Below are positions 34,520-42,954 of a stretch of 64,000 bases of DNA, piece by piece. Source of the stretch: Micromonospora sp. CP22 (lineage in GTDB: Bacteria; Actinomycetota; Actinomycetes; Mycobacteriales; Micromonosporaceae); assembly GCF_009712475.1 (NCBI RefSeq), contig NZ_VCJO01000017.1, positions 1-64,000 on the forward strand, given 5' to 3'. The translations under genes and the position numbers were made by a program. The notes under the pieces were generated by a model. The model searched no databases, had not been told where the DNA came from, and worked only from the letters and a program-made list of their open reading frames with translations. Every line of letters starts with the position of its first letter. Position 1 is the stretch's first letter.

Positions 34520-35833
34520 TCAGGAACGGGCGAGGTCCGCGTACACGGCGAGGAGCTGCTTGGTGACCACGTCGGGGTGGAAGACCCGCTCGTAGCGGGA
34601 CCGGGCAGGCACCGCGAGCGCGGCGGCACCGGCTGCGGCCAGCGGCAGCGCGGCGGCGAGCGCCGCCGGGTCCGGCGGCACCACCCAACCGGCCTCACCA
34701 GCCTGGACCCCACCCGGCAGCGCACCCTCGGTGCCCGACGCACCGCTCAAACCGGCCGGGCCGCTGGGAGCGGGTGGGCCACCGGGGCTGGCCGGGGCGG
34801 AGGCCGTGGCGGTCGCGGCCGGGCCGGTGCCCGCAGGCTCGCGCGGAGTGTCCGCGCCGACCAGGTACGGAATGCCACCCAACGCGGTGCCGAGGACCGG
34901 ACGGCCACTGGCCAGCGCCTCGAGGATCACCGTCGGTAGTACGTCGTGCCAGGTGGAGGTCGCCAGCACCACGGCGCTGGCGGTCAGCGCCTCGCGGACC
35001 CCGGCCCGGTCCAGCGGCCCGAGGAAGGTCACGTCGGCTCGTTCGGCCGCCGCCGCCTCGACCAGCGGACGCAACTCACCGTCACCGGCCACCCGCAGCG
35101 GCCCGAGCGCCCCGTCGGGGTGCCGACGCCACGCCTCCAGCAGCAGGTCGAGCCCCTTCTCGGGGGAGAGCCGGCCGAGGAAGAGGAAGCCCTGACCGAG
35201 CGGGGTCGGCATGCCGGGATCGGGGATGCCGTTCGGCTTGACCACGATCCGGGAGTCCGGAATGCCGTAGTCACGCAGGTGGTCGGCGACGGCGCTGGTC
35301 AACGCGATGAACCGGTCCACCGACTTCCAGGTGCCCCGGTGCACGGCCAGGGTGGTGGCCATCAGCGCGCTCTGCGCCCGCGACCCCCGGTAGCAGCGGT
35401 GCACCACCGCAGGAACCCCCAGGGCCCGGCCCCGGCAGTCCTGGCAGATCACGCCGTCGCGGAAGTACAGCCCGGAGGAACAGACCTGGCGGTAGTTGTG
35501 CACCGTCTGCACCACCGGCACGCCGTGTTTGTGCGCGGTCCGCACCACCCAGGGCGACAGCAGCGGGTACGGGTTGTGCAGGTGCAGCACGTCCGGCCGA
35601 TGCTCGGTGAGCAGCCGGGACAGCTCCTGCTGGGCCCGGGGCGCGTAGATCGGGGAGATCGGCAGCAGCGCCTTCGCCGTCCTCGGCATCGACGGGATCT
35701 CGTCGGAGCTGCGCAGGAAGGGCAGCACCTCCACACCGGCGGCGGTGAGCTGGGAGATCTCCGCGTCGACGATGGTGTTCTCACCGGAGGGCTGAGCTTC
35801 CCGGTACCGGTTGTGCGCCACCACGATTCTCAC
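34520..35833 (-). CDS. family 4 glycosyltransferase
   Basis: 437 residues of GT-B fold. The N-terminal half reads HLHNPYPLLSPWVVRTAHKH and VVQTVHNYRQVCSSG; the C-terminal half has FLFLGRLSPEKGLDLLLEAW and PTVILEALASGRPVLGTALG, the GT4 donor-binding E-x7-E. Between about residues 325 and 385 lies a low-complexity Ala/Gly/Pro insertion not found in most relatives. GT4 enzymes build cell-wall or capsule glycans on the cytosolic face. ATG 35833, divergent from the DNA glycosylase gene with 24 bases between. Confidence 0.85.
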   Translation of the reverse strand: MRIVVAHNRYREAQPSGENTIVDAEISQLTAAGVEVLPFLRSSDEIPSMPRTAKALLPISPIYAPRAQQELSRLLTEHRPDVLHLHNPYPLLSPWVVRTAHKHGVPVVQTVHNYRQVCSSGLYFRDGVICQDCRGRALGVPAVVHRCYRGSRAQSALMATTLAVHRGTWKSVDRFIALTSAVADHLRDYGIPDSRIVVKPNGIPDPGMPTPLGQGFLFLGRLSPEKGLDLLLEAWRRHPDGALGPLRVAGDGELRPLVEAAAAERADVTFLGPLDRAGVREALTASAVVLATSTWHDVLPTVILEALASGRPVLGTALGGIPYLVGADTPREPAGTGPAATATASAPASPGGPPAPSGPAGLSGASGTEGALPGGVQAGEAGWVVPPDPAALAAALPLAAAGAAALAVPARSRYERVFHPDVVTKQLLAVYADLARS

Positions 35834-35857
35834 GGGAAAGAAGGCTACCGTTGGGAC

Positions 35858-36718
35858 GTGCCCGAACTACCGGAGGTGGAGGCGCTCGCCGGTTACCTGC
35901 GACAGCGCGCCGTGGGCAGGCGGGTCGACCGCCTGGAGATCGCCGCGATCAGCGCCCTGAAGACGTACGACCCGGCGCCGAGCGCCGTCGCCGGCCGCCC
36001 GGTGACCGACGCCCGGCGGCACGGCAAGTTCCTCGACGTGGTCTTCGACGGTGACCTGCACCTGGTGGTCCACCTGGCCCGCGCGGGCTGGCTGCACTAC
36101 CGGGAGGCGTTCGCCTCGAACGTCCCGTTACGGCCCGGCAAGGGCCCGATCGCGATCCGGGTACGCCTCGACGACGGCTCCGGTTTCGACCTGACCGAGG
36201 CCGGCACGCAGAAGAAGCTCGCCGCCTATCTGGTGACGGACCCGCAGGTGGTGCCCGGGATCGCCAGGCTCGGGCCGGACGCGCTCTCGGCCGACCTCGC
36301 CACCTTCGCCGGTGCCCTGCGCAGTCGTCGGGGCCAGGTCAAGGGGGTGCTCACCGACCAGGCGGTGCTCGGTGGGGTCGGCAACGCGTACTCCGACGAG
36401 ATCCTGCACGCGGCGAAGCTCTCGCCGTTCGCGTTGACCGACCGGCTGACCGACGACCAGATGGCGACCCTGCACACGGCGACCCGCCGGGTGCTCGGCG
36501 ACGCGGTGACCCGCTCGCTGGGGCAGCGGGCCGCCGAACTCAAGGGCGAGAAGCGATCCGGGCTGAAGGTGCACGCCCGCACCGGGCTGCCCTGTCCGGT
36601 CTGTGCAGACACCATCCGGGAGGTCTCCTTCGCCGATTCCAGCCTCCAGTACTGCCCGACCTGCCAGACCGGCGGGAAGCCTCTTGCTGACCGACGGTTG
36701 TCGAGACTCGTACGGTGA
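35858..36718 (+). CDS. Fpg/Nei family DNA glycosylase
   Basis: 286 residues. Starts PELPEVEALAGYL (Pro-2 and Glu-3 are the catalytic residues after Met removal), a helix-two-turn-helix with QAVLGGVGNAYSDEIL and a C-terminal zinc finger CPVC...CPTCQ. Such enzymes excise oxidised bases and nick the strand. GTG 35858 is set by the required PELPEVE start. The finger's last residues CQTGGKPLADRRLSRLVR extend past the usual end. Confidence 0.92.
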   Translation: MPELPEVEALAGYLRQRAVGRRVDRLEIAAISALKTYDPAPSAVAGRPVTDARRHGKFLDVVFDGDLHLVVHLARAGWLHYREAFASNVPLRPGKGPIAIRVRLDDGSGFDLTEAGTQKKLAAYLVTDPQVVPGIARLGPDALSADLATFAGALRSRRGQVKGVLTDQAVLGGVGNAYSDEILHAAKLSPFALTDRLTDDQMATLHTATRRVLGDAVTRSLGQRAAELKGEKRSGLKVHARTGLPCPVCADTIREVSFADSSLQYCPTCQTGGKPLADRRLSRLVR

Positions 36719-36971
36719 GTAACGCCACTGCCGATTACGGAGCGGAATCGGACGGCCGGTGCGCAACCACTGGTCTGGCGCTCTACCCGGGCCGCCATCC
36801 ATCGGTATAGTGGCCCGGTCCCCAGCCTCCGAATGGGTGGGGCCGGCCAGATCCCAGGCGGTAGGTGGCCGTCGTGCAATGTCTCTCGGGTCAGCGACGG
36901 AACGGAACGCGCGTGGGAAACTGGAGCGGTGGGCGACCCGGGGCGGTCACGGCGAGTGAACGTGACGGGTC
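36719..36971 (+). promoter_or_regulatory. long leader of the sugar transferase gene
   Basis: 253 bases without a gene. TATAGT at 36806-36811 is a good -10 hexamer, which would give a leader of about 150 bases rich in short GC stems (for example GGGTGGGGCCGGCC). I recognise no known riboswitch. Confidence 0.3.
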
Positions 36972-38555
36972 ATGCGGGAGGACATGGGTGAGGTGACGGC
37001 TAGCCTCCAGCGCCCGGTTACCAACGAAGGCCGGAGCAAACTCGTGCGGCACGTCGACAGCTTCGAGATCGAGCCGCCGAACCCGTCGTCCACGAACGGT
37101 GTACCCCGATCGGCGTGGGCCCGGGCCCGGCGGCGCGTGTCGCGCTGGCACCGGCCCTACACGGCGATCCTGCTGCTGCTCGACTTCGCCGCGGCCGCCT
37201 TCGCCAGCTTCACCGCGATCCGCACCTTCGACCAGGCCACCGCGGGCTTCTACGACGCCCAGAACGACCCGACCTGGTTCTACACCGTCGCGTTCCTGCT
37301 GCTGCCGCTCGGCTGGCTGATCATCCTCTGGTTCAACGGCGCCTACGACCGGCGCTGTCTCGGGCTCGGGCCGGACGAGTTCAAGCGGGTGATCCGGGCC
37401 GGGGTGGCCGTCTGCGCGGCGGTGTCGTTCCTCGCCTTCGCCACCGTGACCAACCTGTCCCGGTTCACCGTCGGCACGGCGCTGCTGCTGGCCCTGCTGC
37501 TGATCCTGCTGGGCCGGATCCTGGCCCGTTTCGTGCTGCACACCATCCGGCGCAACATCCAGCAGGCGGCGCACCGGATGGTGCTGGTCGGGACCCTGCC
37601 GGAGTGCCTGGAGGTGTACACGGCGGTCACCCGCACCCCGGCAGCCGGGCTCGTCCCGGTAGCCATCCACATCACCGACGGCTACGCGGCGGCCAAGGGC
37701 GTGCAGACCCCGGTTCCGGTGTACGCGGGCCGTGACGTGCTGGCCCTGGTACGCGAGGTCGGCGCGGACACCATCGCGGTCTGCGGCTCGGCCAGCGCCG
37801 AGCCCGGCGAGCTGCGCCGTCTGGCCTGGCAGTTGGAGGGCTCCGGGGTCGACCTGGTGGTGGCCCCGCAGCTGACCGACATCGCCGGTCCCCGGGTGCA
37901 TATCCGCCCGATCGAGGGCCTGCCGCTGCTGCACGTCGAGGAGCCCACCCTGTCCGGGCCGGCGCTGCTGGCCAAGAGCATGATGGACCGCGTCGCCGCC
38001 GGAATCGGGCTGCTCATGCTGGTCCCGGTGTTCGTCGCGATCGCCATCGCGATCCGGATCTCCGATCCGGGTCCGGTCTTCTTCCGGCAGCCCCGGGTGG
38101 GGCACGAGGGGCGCACGTTCCGGGTGTGGAAGTTCCGGACCATGTACGTCGACGCCGAGGACCGGCTGGCCAGCCTGGTCGACCAGAACGAGACCGACGG
38201 CCTGCTGTTCAAGATGAAGGAGGACCCCCGGGTCTTCCCGGTGGGTCGTTTCCTGCGGGCCTCGTCGCTGGACGAGCTGCCCCAGTTGATCAACGTACTC
38301 AAGGGGGAGATGTCGCTGGTCGGGCCGCGCCCGCTGCCCGCCGACGACGGTGACTTCCTGGGTGATGTGCGACGTCGACTACTGGTCCGCCCCGGCATGA
38401 CCGGTTTGTGGCAGGTGTCCGGCCGCTCCGATCTCTCCTGGGACGAGGCCGTCCGGCTCGACCTGTACTACGTCGACAACTGGTCGCTGGCGTACGACCT
38501 GGGCATCCTGTGGCGCACCATCGGCGTGGTGGTGGCCCGCAAGGGCGCATACTGA
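36972..38555 (+). CDS. polyprenyl-phosphate sugar-1-phosphate transferase (bacterial sugar transferase)
   Basis: 527 residues. Four N-terminal membrane helices (about 60-190), a central Rossmann-like CoA-binding-type domain (200-320), then another helix (IGLLMLVPVFVAIAIAIRI) and the catalytic domain with FRQPRVGHEGRTFRVWKFRT, SLDELPQLINVLKGEMSLVG and PGMTGLWQVSGRS. This is the WbaP/CpsE/ExoY family that starts exopolysaccharide or wall-glycan repeat synthesis on undecaprenyl phosphate. Start ATG 36972; ATG 36984 with GGGAGG two bases before is possible. Confidence 0.93.
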   Translation: MREDMGEVTASLQRPVTNEGRSKLVRHVDSFEIEPPNPSSTNGVPRSAWARARRRVSRWHRPYTAILLLLDFAAAAFASFTAIRTFDQATAGFYDAQNDPTWFYTVAFLLLPLGWLIILWFNGAYDRRCLGLGPDEFKRVIRAGVAVCAAVSFLAFATVTNLSRFTVGTALLLALLLILLGRILARFVLHTIRRNIQQAAHRMVLVGTLPECLEVYTAVTRTPAAGLVPVAIHITDGYAAAKGVQTPVPVYAGRDVLALVREVGADTIAVCGSASAEPGELRRLAWQLEGSGVDLVVAPQLTDIAGPRVHIRPIEGLPLLHVEEPTLSGPALLAKSMMDRVAAGIGLLMLVPVFVAIAIAIRISDPGPVFFRQPRVGHEGRTFRVWKFRTMYVDAEDRLASLVDQNETDGLLFKMKEDPRVFPVGRFLRASSLDELPQLINVLKGEMSLVGPRPLPADDGDFLGDVRRRLLVRPGMTGLWQVSGRSDLSWDEAVRLDLYYVDNWSLAYDLGILWRTIGVVVARKGAY

Positions 38556-38604
38556 CGCACACCGCCCCTTCCCCACAGCGCCCGAAACCAGCAGGATCGT
38601 CGAC

Positions 38605-39831
38605 GTGGGTGGCAACATCTCCGCCGTGATCGGCGTCTTCTCTCTGGTCAGCGTGCTGGCCGGGGCGCTGTTCGCGGTCGGTCGGCTACGCGGTCGGCGT
38701 GGCATCGCCACTCCCGGGCAGCGGGCCACCTACGAGGTGCTGCACACCGCCGGGCTGGCGGCCGAGCCGTTGCGGGCCGGACTGAACCCGGCCGGCGCGG
38801 CGAAGGCCGCCCGCCACCTGCGCACCCTGATCGGCTCCGAAGGGCTGGCGTTGGCCGACACCGACGACCTGCTCGCGCTCGACGGACGCGGCGCGCACCA
38901 TCGGGAGCAGTTGCGGGCCGCCGCTCGTCGGGTGATCACGTCGGAACGGTCCACCGTGCTGGGCGAGGCGGAACTGACCTGCAACCGGATCGACTGCCCG
39001 GTCCGGGGCGCGGTGGTGGCCCCCCTCGGTGGGGCGTCGGGCCGGATCGCGGGCGCGCTGGTGGCGGTCACCGGCGGCGCGCCCGCACCCGGTCTGGTCC
39101 AGGCCACCCTGGAAACCGCCCACTGGGCCGGCAGTCAGGTGGCGCTGGCGGAGCTGGACTCGTCGCGGGAGCGGTTGGCACGGGCCGAGGTACGCGCGCT
39201 GCGCGCCCAGATCAGCCCGCACTTCATCTACAACGCGCTGACCGCGATCGGCTCCTTCGTCCGGACCGATCCGGAGCGGGCCCGGGAGCTGATCCTGGAG
39301 TTCGCCGAGTTCACCCGCTACTCGTTCCGGGCACACGGCGAGTTCACCACGCTGGCCGAGGAGCTGCGCTCGATCGACCGCTACCTGACCATCGAGCGGG
39401 CCAGGTTCGGTGACCGGCTCCAGGTGCGGCTCCAGATCGCCCCGGAGGTGCTGCCGGTGACCCTGCCGTTCCTGTGCCTCCAACCGCTGGTCGAGAACGC
39501 GGTGCGCCACGGGTTGTCCCGCAAGCCGGGCACGGGCATGGTGAGCATCGAGGCCCAGGACGCGGGCGCCGAATGTCACATAACGGTGGAGGACGACGGA
39601 GTGGGGATGGATCCGGCCACGCTGACCGCAGGAATAGCAGAGCTGGCCGGGTCGACCGGCGACCCGGGCGACGACCCGGGCCAACACGTCGGGCTGTCGA
39701 ACGTCGACGAGCGCCTGCGGTCGGTCTTCGGCGACCGCTTCGGCCTGGTCGTGGAGACCGGCGTCGGTTCGGGCACGAAGGTGAGCATGCGGGTGCCGAA
39801 GTTCCATCCCGGCGTACGGGCGGGTTCGTGA
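38605..39831 (+). CDS. sensor histidine kinase, LytS-like
   Basis: 408 residues. One N-terminal transmembrane helix, a GAF-like region (60-190), then the His_kinase domain with RALRAQISPHFIYNALTAIG (phospho-His region) and HATPase with LQPLVENAVRHGL and EDDGVGMDP. LytS/YehU type kinases regulate cell-wall lysis or carboxylate uptake. GTG 38605. Its stop overlaps the start of the response regulator, so the two are co-translated. Confidence 0.9.
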   Translation: MGGNISAVIGVFSLVSVLAGALFAVGRLRGRRGIATPGQRATYEVLHTAGLAAEPLRAGLNPAGAAKAARHLRTLIGSEGLALADTDDLLALDGRGAHHREQLRAAARRVITSERSTVLGEAELTCNRIDCPVRGAVVAPLGGASGRIAGALVAVTGGAPAPGLVQATLETAHWAGSQVALAELDSSRERLARAEVRALRAQISPHFIYNALTAIGSFVRTDPERARELILEFAEFTRYSFRAHGEFTTLAEELRSIDRYLTIERARFGDRLQVRLQIAPEVLPVTLPFLCLQPLVENAVRHGLSRKPGTGMVSIEAQDAGAECHITVEDDGVGMDPATLTAGIAELAGSTGDPGDDPGQHVGLSNVDERLRSVFGDRFGLVVETGVGSGTKVSMRVPKFHPGVRAGS

Positions 39832-40607
39832 CCGCCACCGGCCCGGCCCCGGTCACCGGCTTCCTGCGGGTGCTGGCGGTCGACGACGAGCCACCGGCGC
39901 TGGACGAGTTGGCCTACCACCTGCGAGCCGACCACCGGGTGGCCCGGCTGCACACGGCCGGCGACGCCACCGAGGCGCTGCGGGTGCTCCGCGACGACGA
40001 CGTGGACGTGGTCTTCCTGGACATCCGGATGCCCGGCCTGGACGGCATGGAACTGGCCCGGGTGCTGCGCCGCTTCGCCCGGCCCCCGGCGATCGTCTTC
40101 GTCACCGCGTACGACGACGGTGCGGCGGACGCCTTCGACATGGGCGCCACCGACTACGTGCGCAAGCCGGTACGCGCGGAACGGCTGGCCGAGGCGTTGC
40201 GCCGGGTGGTCGGCTCGCGGGTGGTGCCCGCCCATCCCGCCGCGTTGGCCAGGGCTGAGGAGGATCCCACCATCCCGGTCGAGCTGGCTGGCACCACCAG
40301 GATGCTGCCCCGCTCCGCGGTGCGGTGGGTCGAGGCGCAAGGTGACTACGCCCGGCTGCACACCGCAGACGGGTCGCACCTGGTGCGGGTGTCGCTGGCC
40401 ACGCTCGCCGAGCGGTGGGGCGACGCCGGTTTCGTCCGGATCCACCGGTCGTACCTGGTGCAACTGCGGCTGATCGCCGAGCTTCGCCTGGTGAACAGCG
40501 GCTATGTGGTGGTCATCGACGGCACGGAGTTGCCGGTGAGCCGCCGGCACACCCGGGAGCTGAAGGACAAGCTGGTCCGGGCCGCCAAGCAGGAGTGGAG
40601 CCGCTGA
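39828..40607 (+). CDS. LytTR-family response regulator
   Basis: 259 residues: receiver domain (11-128) with AVDDEPPALDEL, phosphoacceptor Asp in VVFLDIRMPGLDG and FVTAYDD; then LytTR DNA-binding domain (150-255) with VRWVEAQGDYARLHTADG and RIHRSYLVQL. Partner of the upstream kinase (GTGA overlap at 39828). In other bacteria LytS/LytTR pairs control pyruvate or acetate transporters, and a symporter operon follows here. Confidence 0.93.
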   Translation: MTATGPAPVTGFLRVLAVDDEPPALDELAYHLRADHRVARLHTAGDATEALRVLRDDDVDVVFLDIRMPGLDGMELARVLRRFARPPAIVFVTAYDDGAADAFDMGATDYVRKPVRAERLAEALRRVVGSRVVPAHPAALARAEEDPTIPVELAGTTRMLPRSAVRWVEAQGDYARLHTADGSHLVRVSLATLAERWGDAGFVRIHRSYLVQLRLIAELRLVNSGYVVVIDGTELPVSRRHTRELKDKLVRAAKQEWSR

Positions 40608-40628
40608 TCGGCGGCACTGTCCACCGGG

Positions 40629-40668
40629 TTGTCCACAGGCTCGACCCGTTATCCACAAGTTGTCCACA
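40629..40668 (+). promoter_or_regulatory. cluster of three DnaA boxes
   Basis: TTGTCCACA at 40629-40637, TTATCCACA at 40649-40657 and TTGTCCACA at 40660-40668, all in the same orientation; a weaker CTGTCCACC lies at 40618-40626. These are exact matches to the actinobacterial and E. coli DnaA box consensus, in the 100-bp gap between the response regulator and the symporter operon. Confidence 0.8.
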
Positions 40669-40674
40669 GCCCTC

Positions 40675-40702
40675 TTGACATTCCCGTCCGGCGGACAAGA
40701 CT
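40675..40702 (+). promoter_or_regulatory. probable promoter of the DUF485-symporter operon, leaderless
   Basis: TTGACA (40675-40680) and AAGACT (40697-40702), 16 bases apart. The ATG at 40709 falls where transcription should start, and no ribosome binding site is present, so the message is probably leaderless. The DnaA boxes end 6 bases before the -35. Confidence 0.55.
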
Positions 40703-40708
40703 GCCGGG

Positions 40709-41155
40709 ATGGCCGCCGAGGATGCACTGCCGGCACCCCGCCGTCCCGATCCCGCCGAGACCTCCGCCGAGCCGGTCGGCTCCGGACCTCCCGGGCGTAC
40801 CCGGGTGGTGTTGGCCGAGGTGTCCCGCCGACCGCACTGGGTCGCCGGCATCCACACCGAGCTGACTCAGCAGACCCGGGTCGGTGAGGCACTCATCCGT
40901 GGGCTGGTCCGCGCGCAACTGGCCCTGGCGTTGCAGTTGTCGGCGGTGGTGCTGATCGGGTTGGGCGGGCTGCCCTGGCTGTTCGCCATCGCACCCTCGG
41001 TCGGCCGGATGACCGTGCTCGGCGTCAACCTCCCGTGGCTGCTGCTCGGGGTGCTCTCCTTCCCGTTCCTGGTCGCCGTCGGATGGACGTACGTGCGCCT
41101 GACCGAGCGCAACGAGCAGGACTTCACCGACCTGGTCCAGCGACCGGAGCGCTGA
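40709..41155 (+). CDS. DUF485 family membrane protein
   Basis: 148 residues. A disordered N-terminus, then two transmembrane helices (LALALQLSAVVLIGLGGLPW and VNLPWLLLGVLSFPFLVAVG) followed by YVRLTERNEQDFTDLV, as in DUF485 (YjcH) proteins that accompany acetate/solute symporters. Probably an accessory subunit of the transporter encoded one base downstream. Confidence 0.82.
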   Translation: MAAEDALPAPRRPDPAETSAEPVGSGPPGRTRVVLAEVSRRPHWVAGIHTELTQQTRVGEALIRGLVRAQLALALQLSAVVLIGLGGLPWLFAIAPSVGRMTVLGVNLPWLLLGVLSFPFLVAVGWTYVRLTERNEQDFTDLVQRPER

Positions 41156-41156
41156 C

Positions 41157-42797
41157 GTGGGCAACGACCTCGTCGTACCGGCGATCGTGGCGGTCACGCT
41201 GATCACCGTCGCCATCGGTTTCTACGGGCTGCGGCTGGCCCGCACCACCTCCGATTTCCTGGTCGCCTCCCGGGTGGTCAGCCCCACCTGGAACGCCGCC
41301 GCGATCGGCGGCGAGTACCTCTCGGCGGCGAGTTTCCTCGGCGTCGCCGGGTTGATCCTCAAGTACGGCGTGGACGTGCTCTGGTATCCGGTCGGGTTCG
41401 CCGCCGGCTATCTGGCACTGCTGCTGTTCGTGGCCGCGCCGCTGCGCCGATCCGGTGCGTTCACCCTGCCCGATTTCTGCGAGCTGCGGCTCGGATCCCG
41501 CCGGCTACGGACGCTGGCCACCATCTTCGTGATCTTCATCGGCTGGCTCTACCTGGTGCCGCAGCTCCAGGGCGCCGGCCTGACGCTGGCCACCCTGACC
41601 GGCTCGCCGTACCCGATCGGCGCGCTGGTGGTGGGCGCTGTGGTGACCGCGAACGTGGCGCTCGGTGGGATGCGCGCGGTCACCTTCGTGCAGGCGTTTC
41701 AGTACTGGCTCAAGCTGACCGCGCTGGCCCTACCAGCGATCTTCCTGGCCCTCCAGTGGCAGGCCGACGGCCGCCCGGCGGTGACCCCGCCCGACGGTGC
41801 CACGTTCCGGACGGCGACCACCGTCGTGGTCGAGCAGCGTGCCGTGCTCACCCTGGGCGACGGTCAGACCCTGGAGGTACGCCCCGGCGACGAGCTGAGC
41901 TTCGCCGAGGGTGAGCCGGTTCCGGAGGTCTCCGGCGTCGCCAACGGGGCCACCGACTGGCTGCTGCCCAGCGACGCGGGTTCCGACGACCGAGGGCTGT
42001 TCGCCACGTACTCGCTGATCCTGGCGACGTTCCTGGGCACCATGGGGCTGCCGCACGTCCTGGTGCGCTTCTACACCAATCCCGACGGGGCCGCCGCCCG
42101 CCGGACCACCCTGGTGGTGCTGGCCCTGGTCGGCGTCTTCTACCTGCTGCCCACGATCTACGGCGTGCTGGGTCGGATCTACACGCCACAACTGCTGGTC
42201 ACCGGGCAGACCGACGCGGTGGTGGTGCTGCTGCCGGAAGCGGCGCTCGGTGCCGGGACGACCGGTCGCCTGCTGGCCGCGTTGGTCGCCGCCGGAGCGT
42301 TCGCGGCATTCCTGTCCACCTCGTCCGGGCTGCTCACCAGCGTCGCCGGAGTGATCTCCACCGACGTACTCGGCCGGGGCTCGGTACGCGGCTTCCGGCT
42401 GGCCACGGTGATCGCCGGGGTGGTGCCGATGGTCCTCGCCCTCAACGTCTCCGGGATGGACGTCTCGCAGGTGGTGGGGTTGGCGTTCGCCGTCGCCGCG
42501 TCCAGCTTCTGCCCGCTGCTGGTGCTCGGCATCTGGTGGCGGGGCCTCACCGACGCGGGTGCCGCCGCCGGCATCCTGGTCGGCGGCGGCGCTGCCGTGA
42601 CGTCGGTCCTGGTCACCGTCCTCGGTCCGGCCCTGACCGGCTGGCCGGCCTCCCTCATCGCTCAGCCGGCCGCCTGGACGGTGCCGTTGGCCTTCACGGT
42701 GATGGTCGCGGTCTCCCTGGCCACCCGACGCCGCGCCCCGACCGACGTCGGCCGCACCATGCTCCGGCTGCACGCTCCCGACGCCCTGCGATCGTGA
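41157..42797 (+). CDS. sodium:solute symporter family protein (ActP-like)
   Basis: 546 residues, 13 or so transmembrane helices, the SSS family. Conserved segments include SPTWNAAAIGGEYLSAASFL, GFAAGYLALLLFVAAPLRRSG and TMGLPHVLVRFYTNPDG. A beta-rich insert (about 200-270) sits between helices. Likely carries acetate, pyruvate or another carboxylate with sodium. GTG 41157, right after the DUF485 stop. Control by the adjacent LytS/LytTR pair is plausible. Confidence 0.88.
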   Translation: MGNDLVVPAIVAVTLITVAIGFYGLRLARTTSDFLVASRVVSPTWNAAAIGGEYLSAASFLGVAGLILKYGVDVLWYPVGFAAGYLALLLFVAAPLRRSGAFTLPDFCELRLGSRRLRTLATIFVIFIGWLYLVPQLQGAGLTLATLTGSPYPIGALVVGAVVTANVALGGMRAVTFVQAFQYWLKLTALALPAIFLALQWQADGRPAVTPPDGATFRTATTVVVEQRAVLTLGDGQTLEVRPGDELSFAEGEPVPEVSGVANGATDWLLPSDAGSDDRGLFATYSLILATFLGTMGLPHVLVRFYTNPDGAAARRTTLVVLALVGVFYLLPTIYGVLGRIYTPQLLVTGQTDAVVVLLPEAALGAGTTGRLLAALVAAGAFAAFLSTSSGLLTSVAGVISTDVLGRGSVRGFRLATVIAGVVPMVLALNVSGMDVSQVVGLAFAVAASSFCPLLVLGIWWRGLTDAGAAAGILVGGGAAVTSVLVTVLGPALTGWPASLIAQPAAWTVPLAFTVMVAVSLATRRRAPTDVGRTMLRLHAPDALRS

Positions 42798-42807
42798 GGG
42801 GCCCCGG

Positions 42808-42954
42808 TCACGCCGGATGGCGGCCCACCGGTGCCAGCCCCGGCCCGTCGGTGTGGGCACCGGGGTTCCGCTGCGCCTCCAACTCGGGGATGAGCTGCGG
42901 ATCCTCCTCCGGTCGGGCGGCGAGCTGGTCGAGACCGGATACGGTCGGGCGCAT
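42808..42954 (-). CDS. possible small protein, 48 residues
   Basis: ATG at 42952-42954 shares bases with the start codon of the ABC ATPase gene on the other strand (CATG). The frame reads MRPTVSGLDQLAARPEEDPQ and ends GLAPVGRHPA, with about 84 percent G/C third positions, hydrophilic and compact. No ribosome binding site and no known family, so it may be chance. Confidence 0.35.
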   Translation of the reverse strand: MRPTVSGLDQLAARPEEDPQLIPELEAQRNPGAHTDGPGLAPVGRHPA

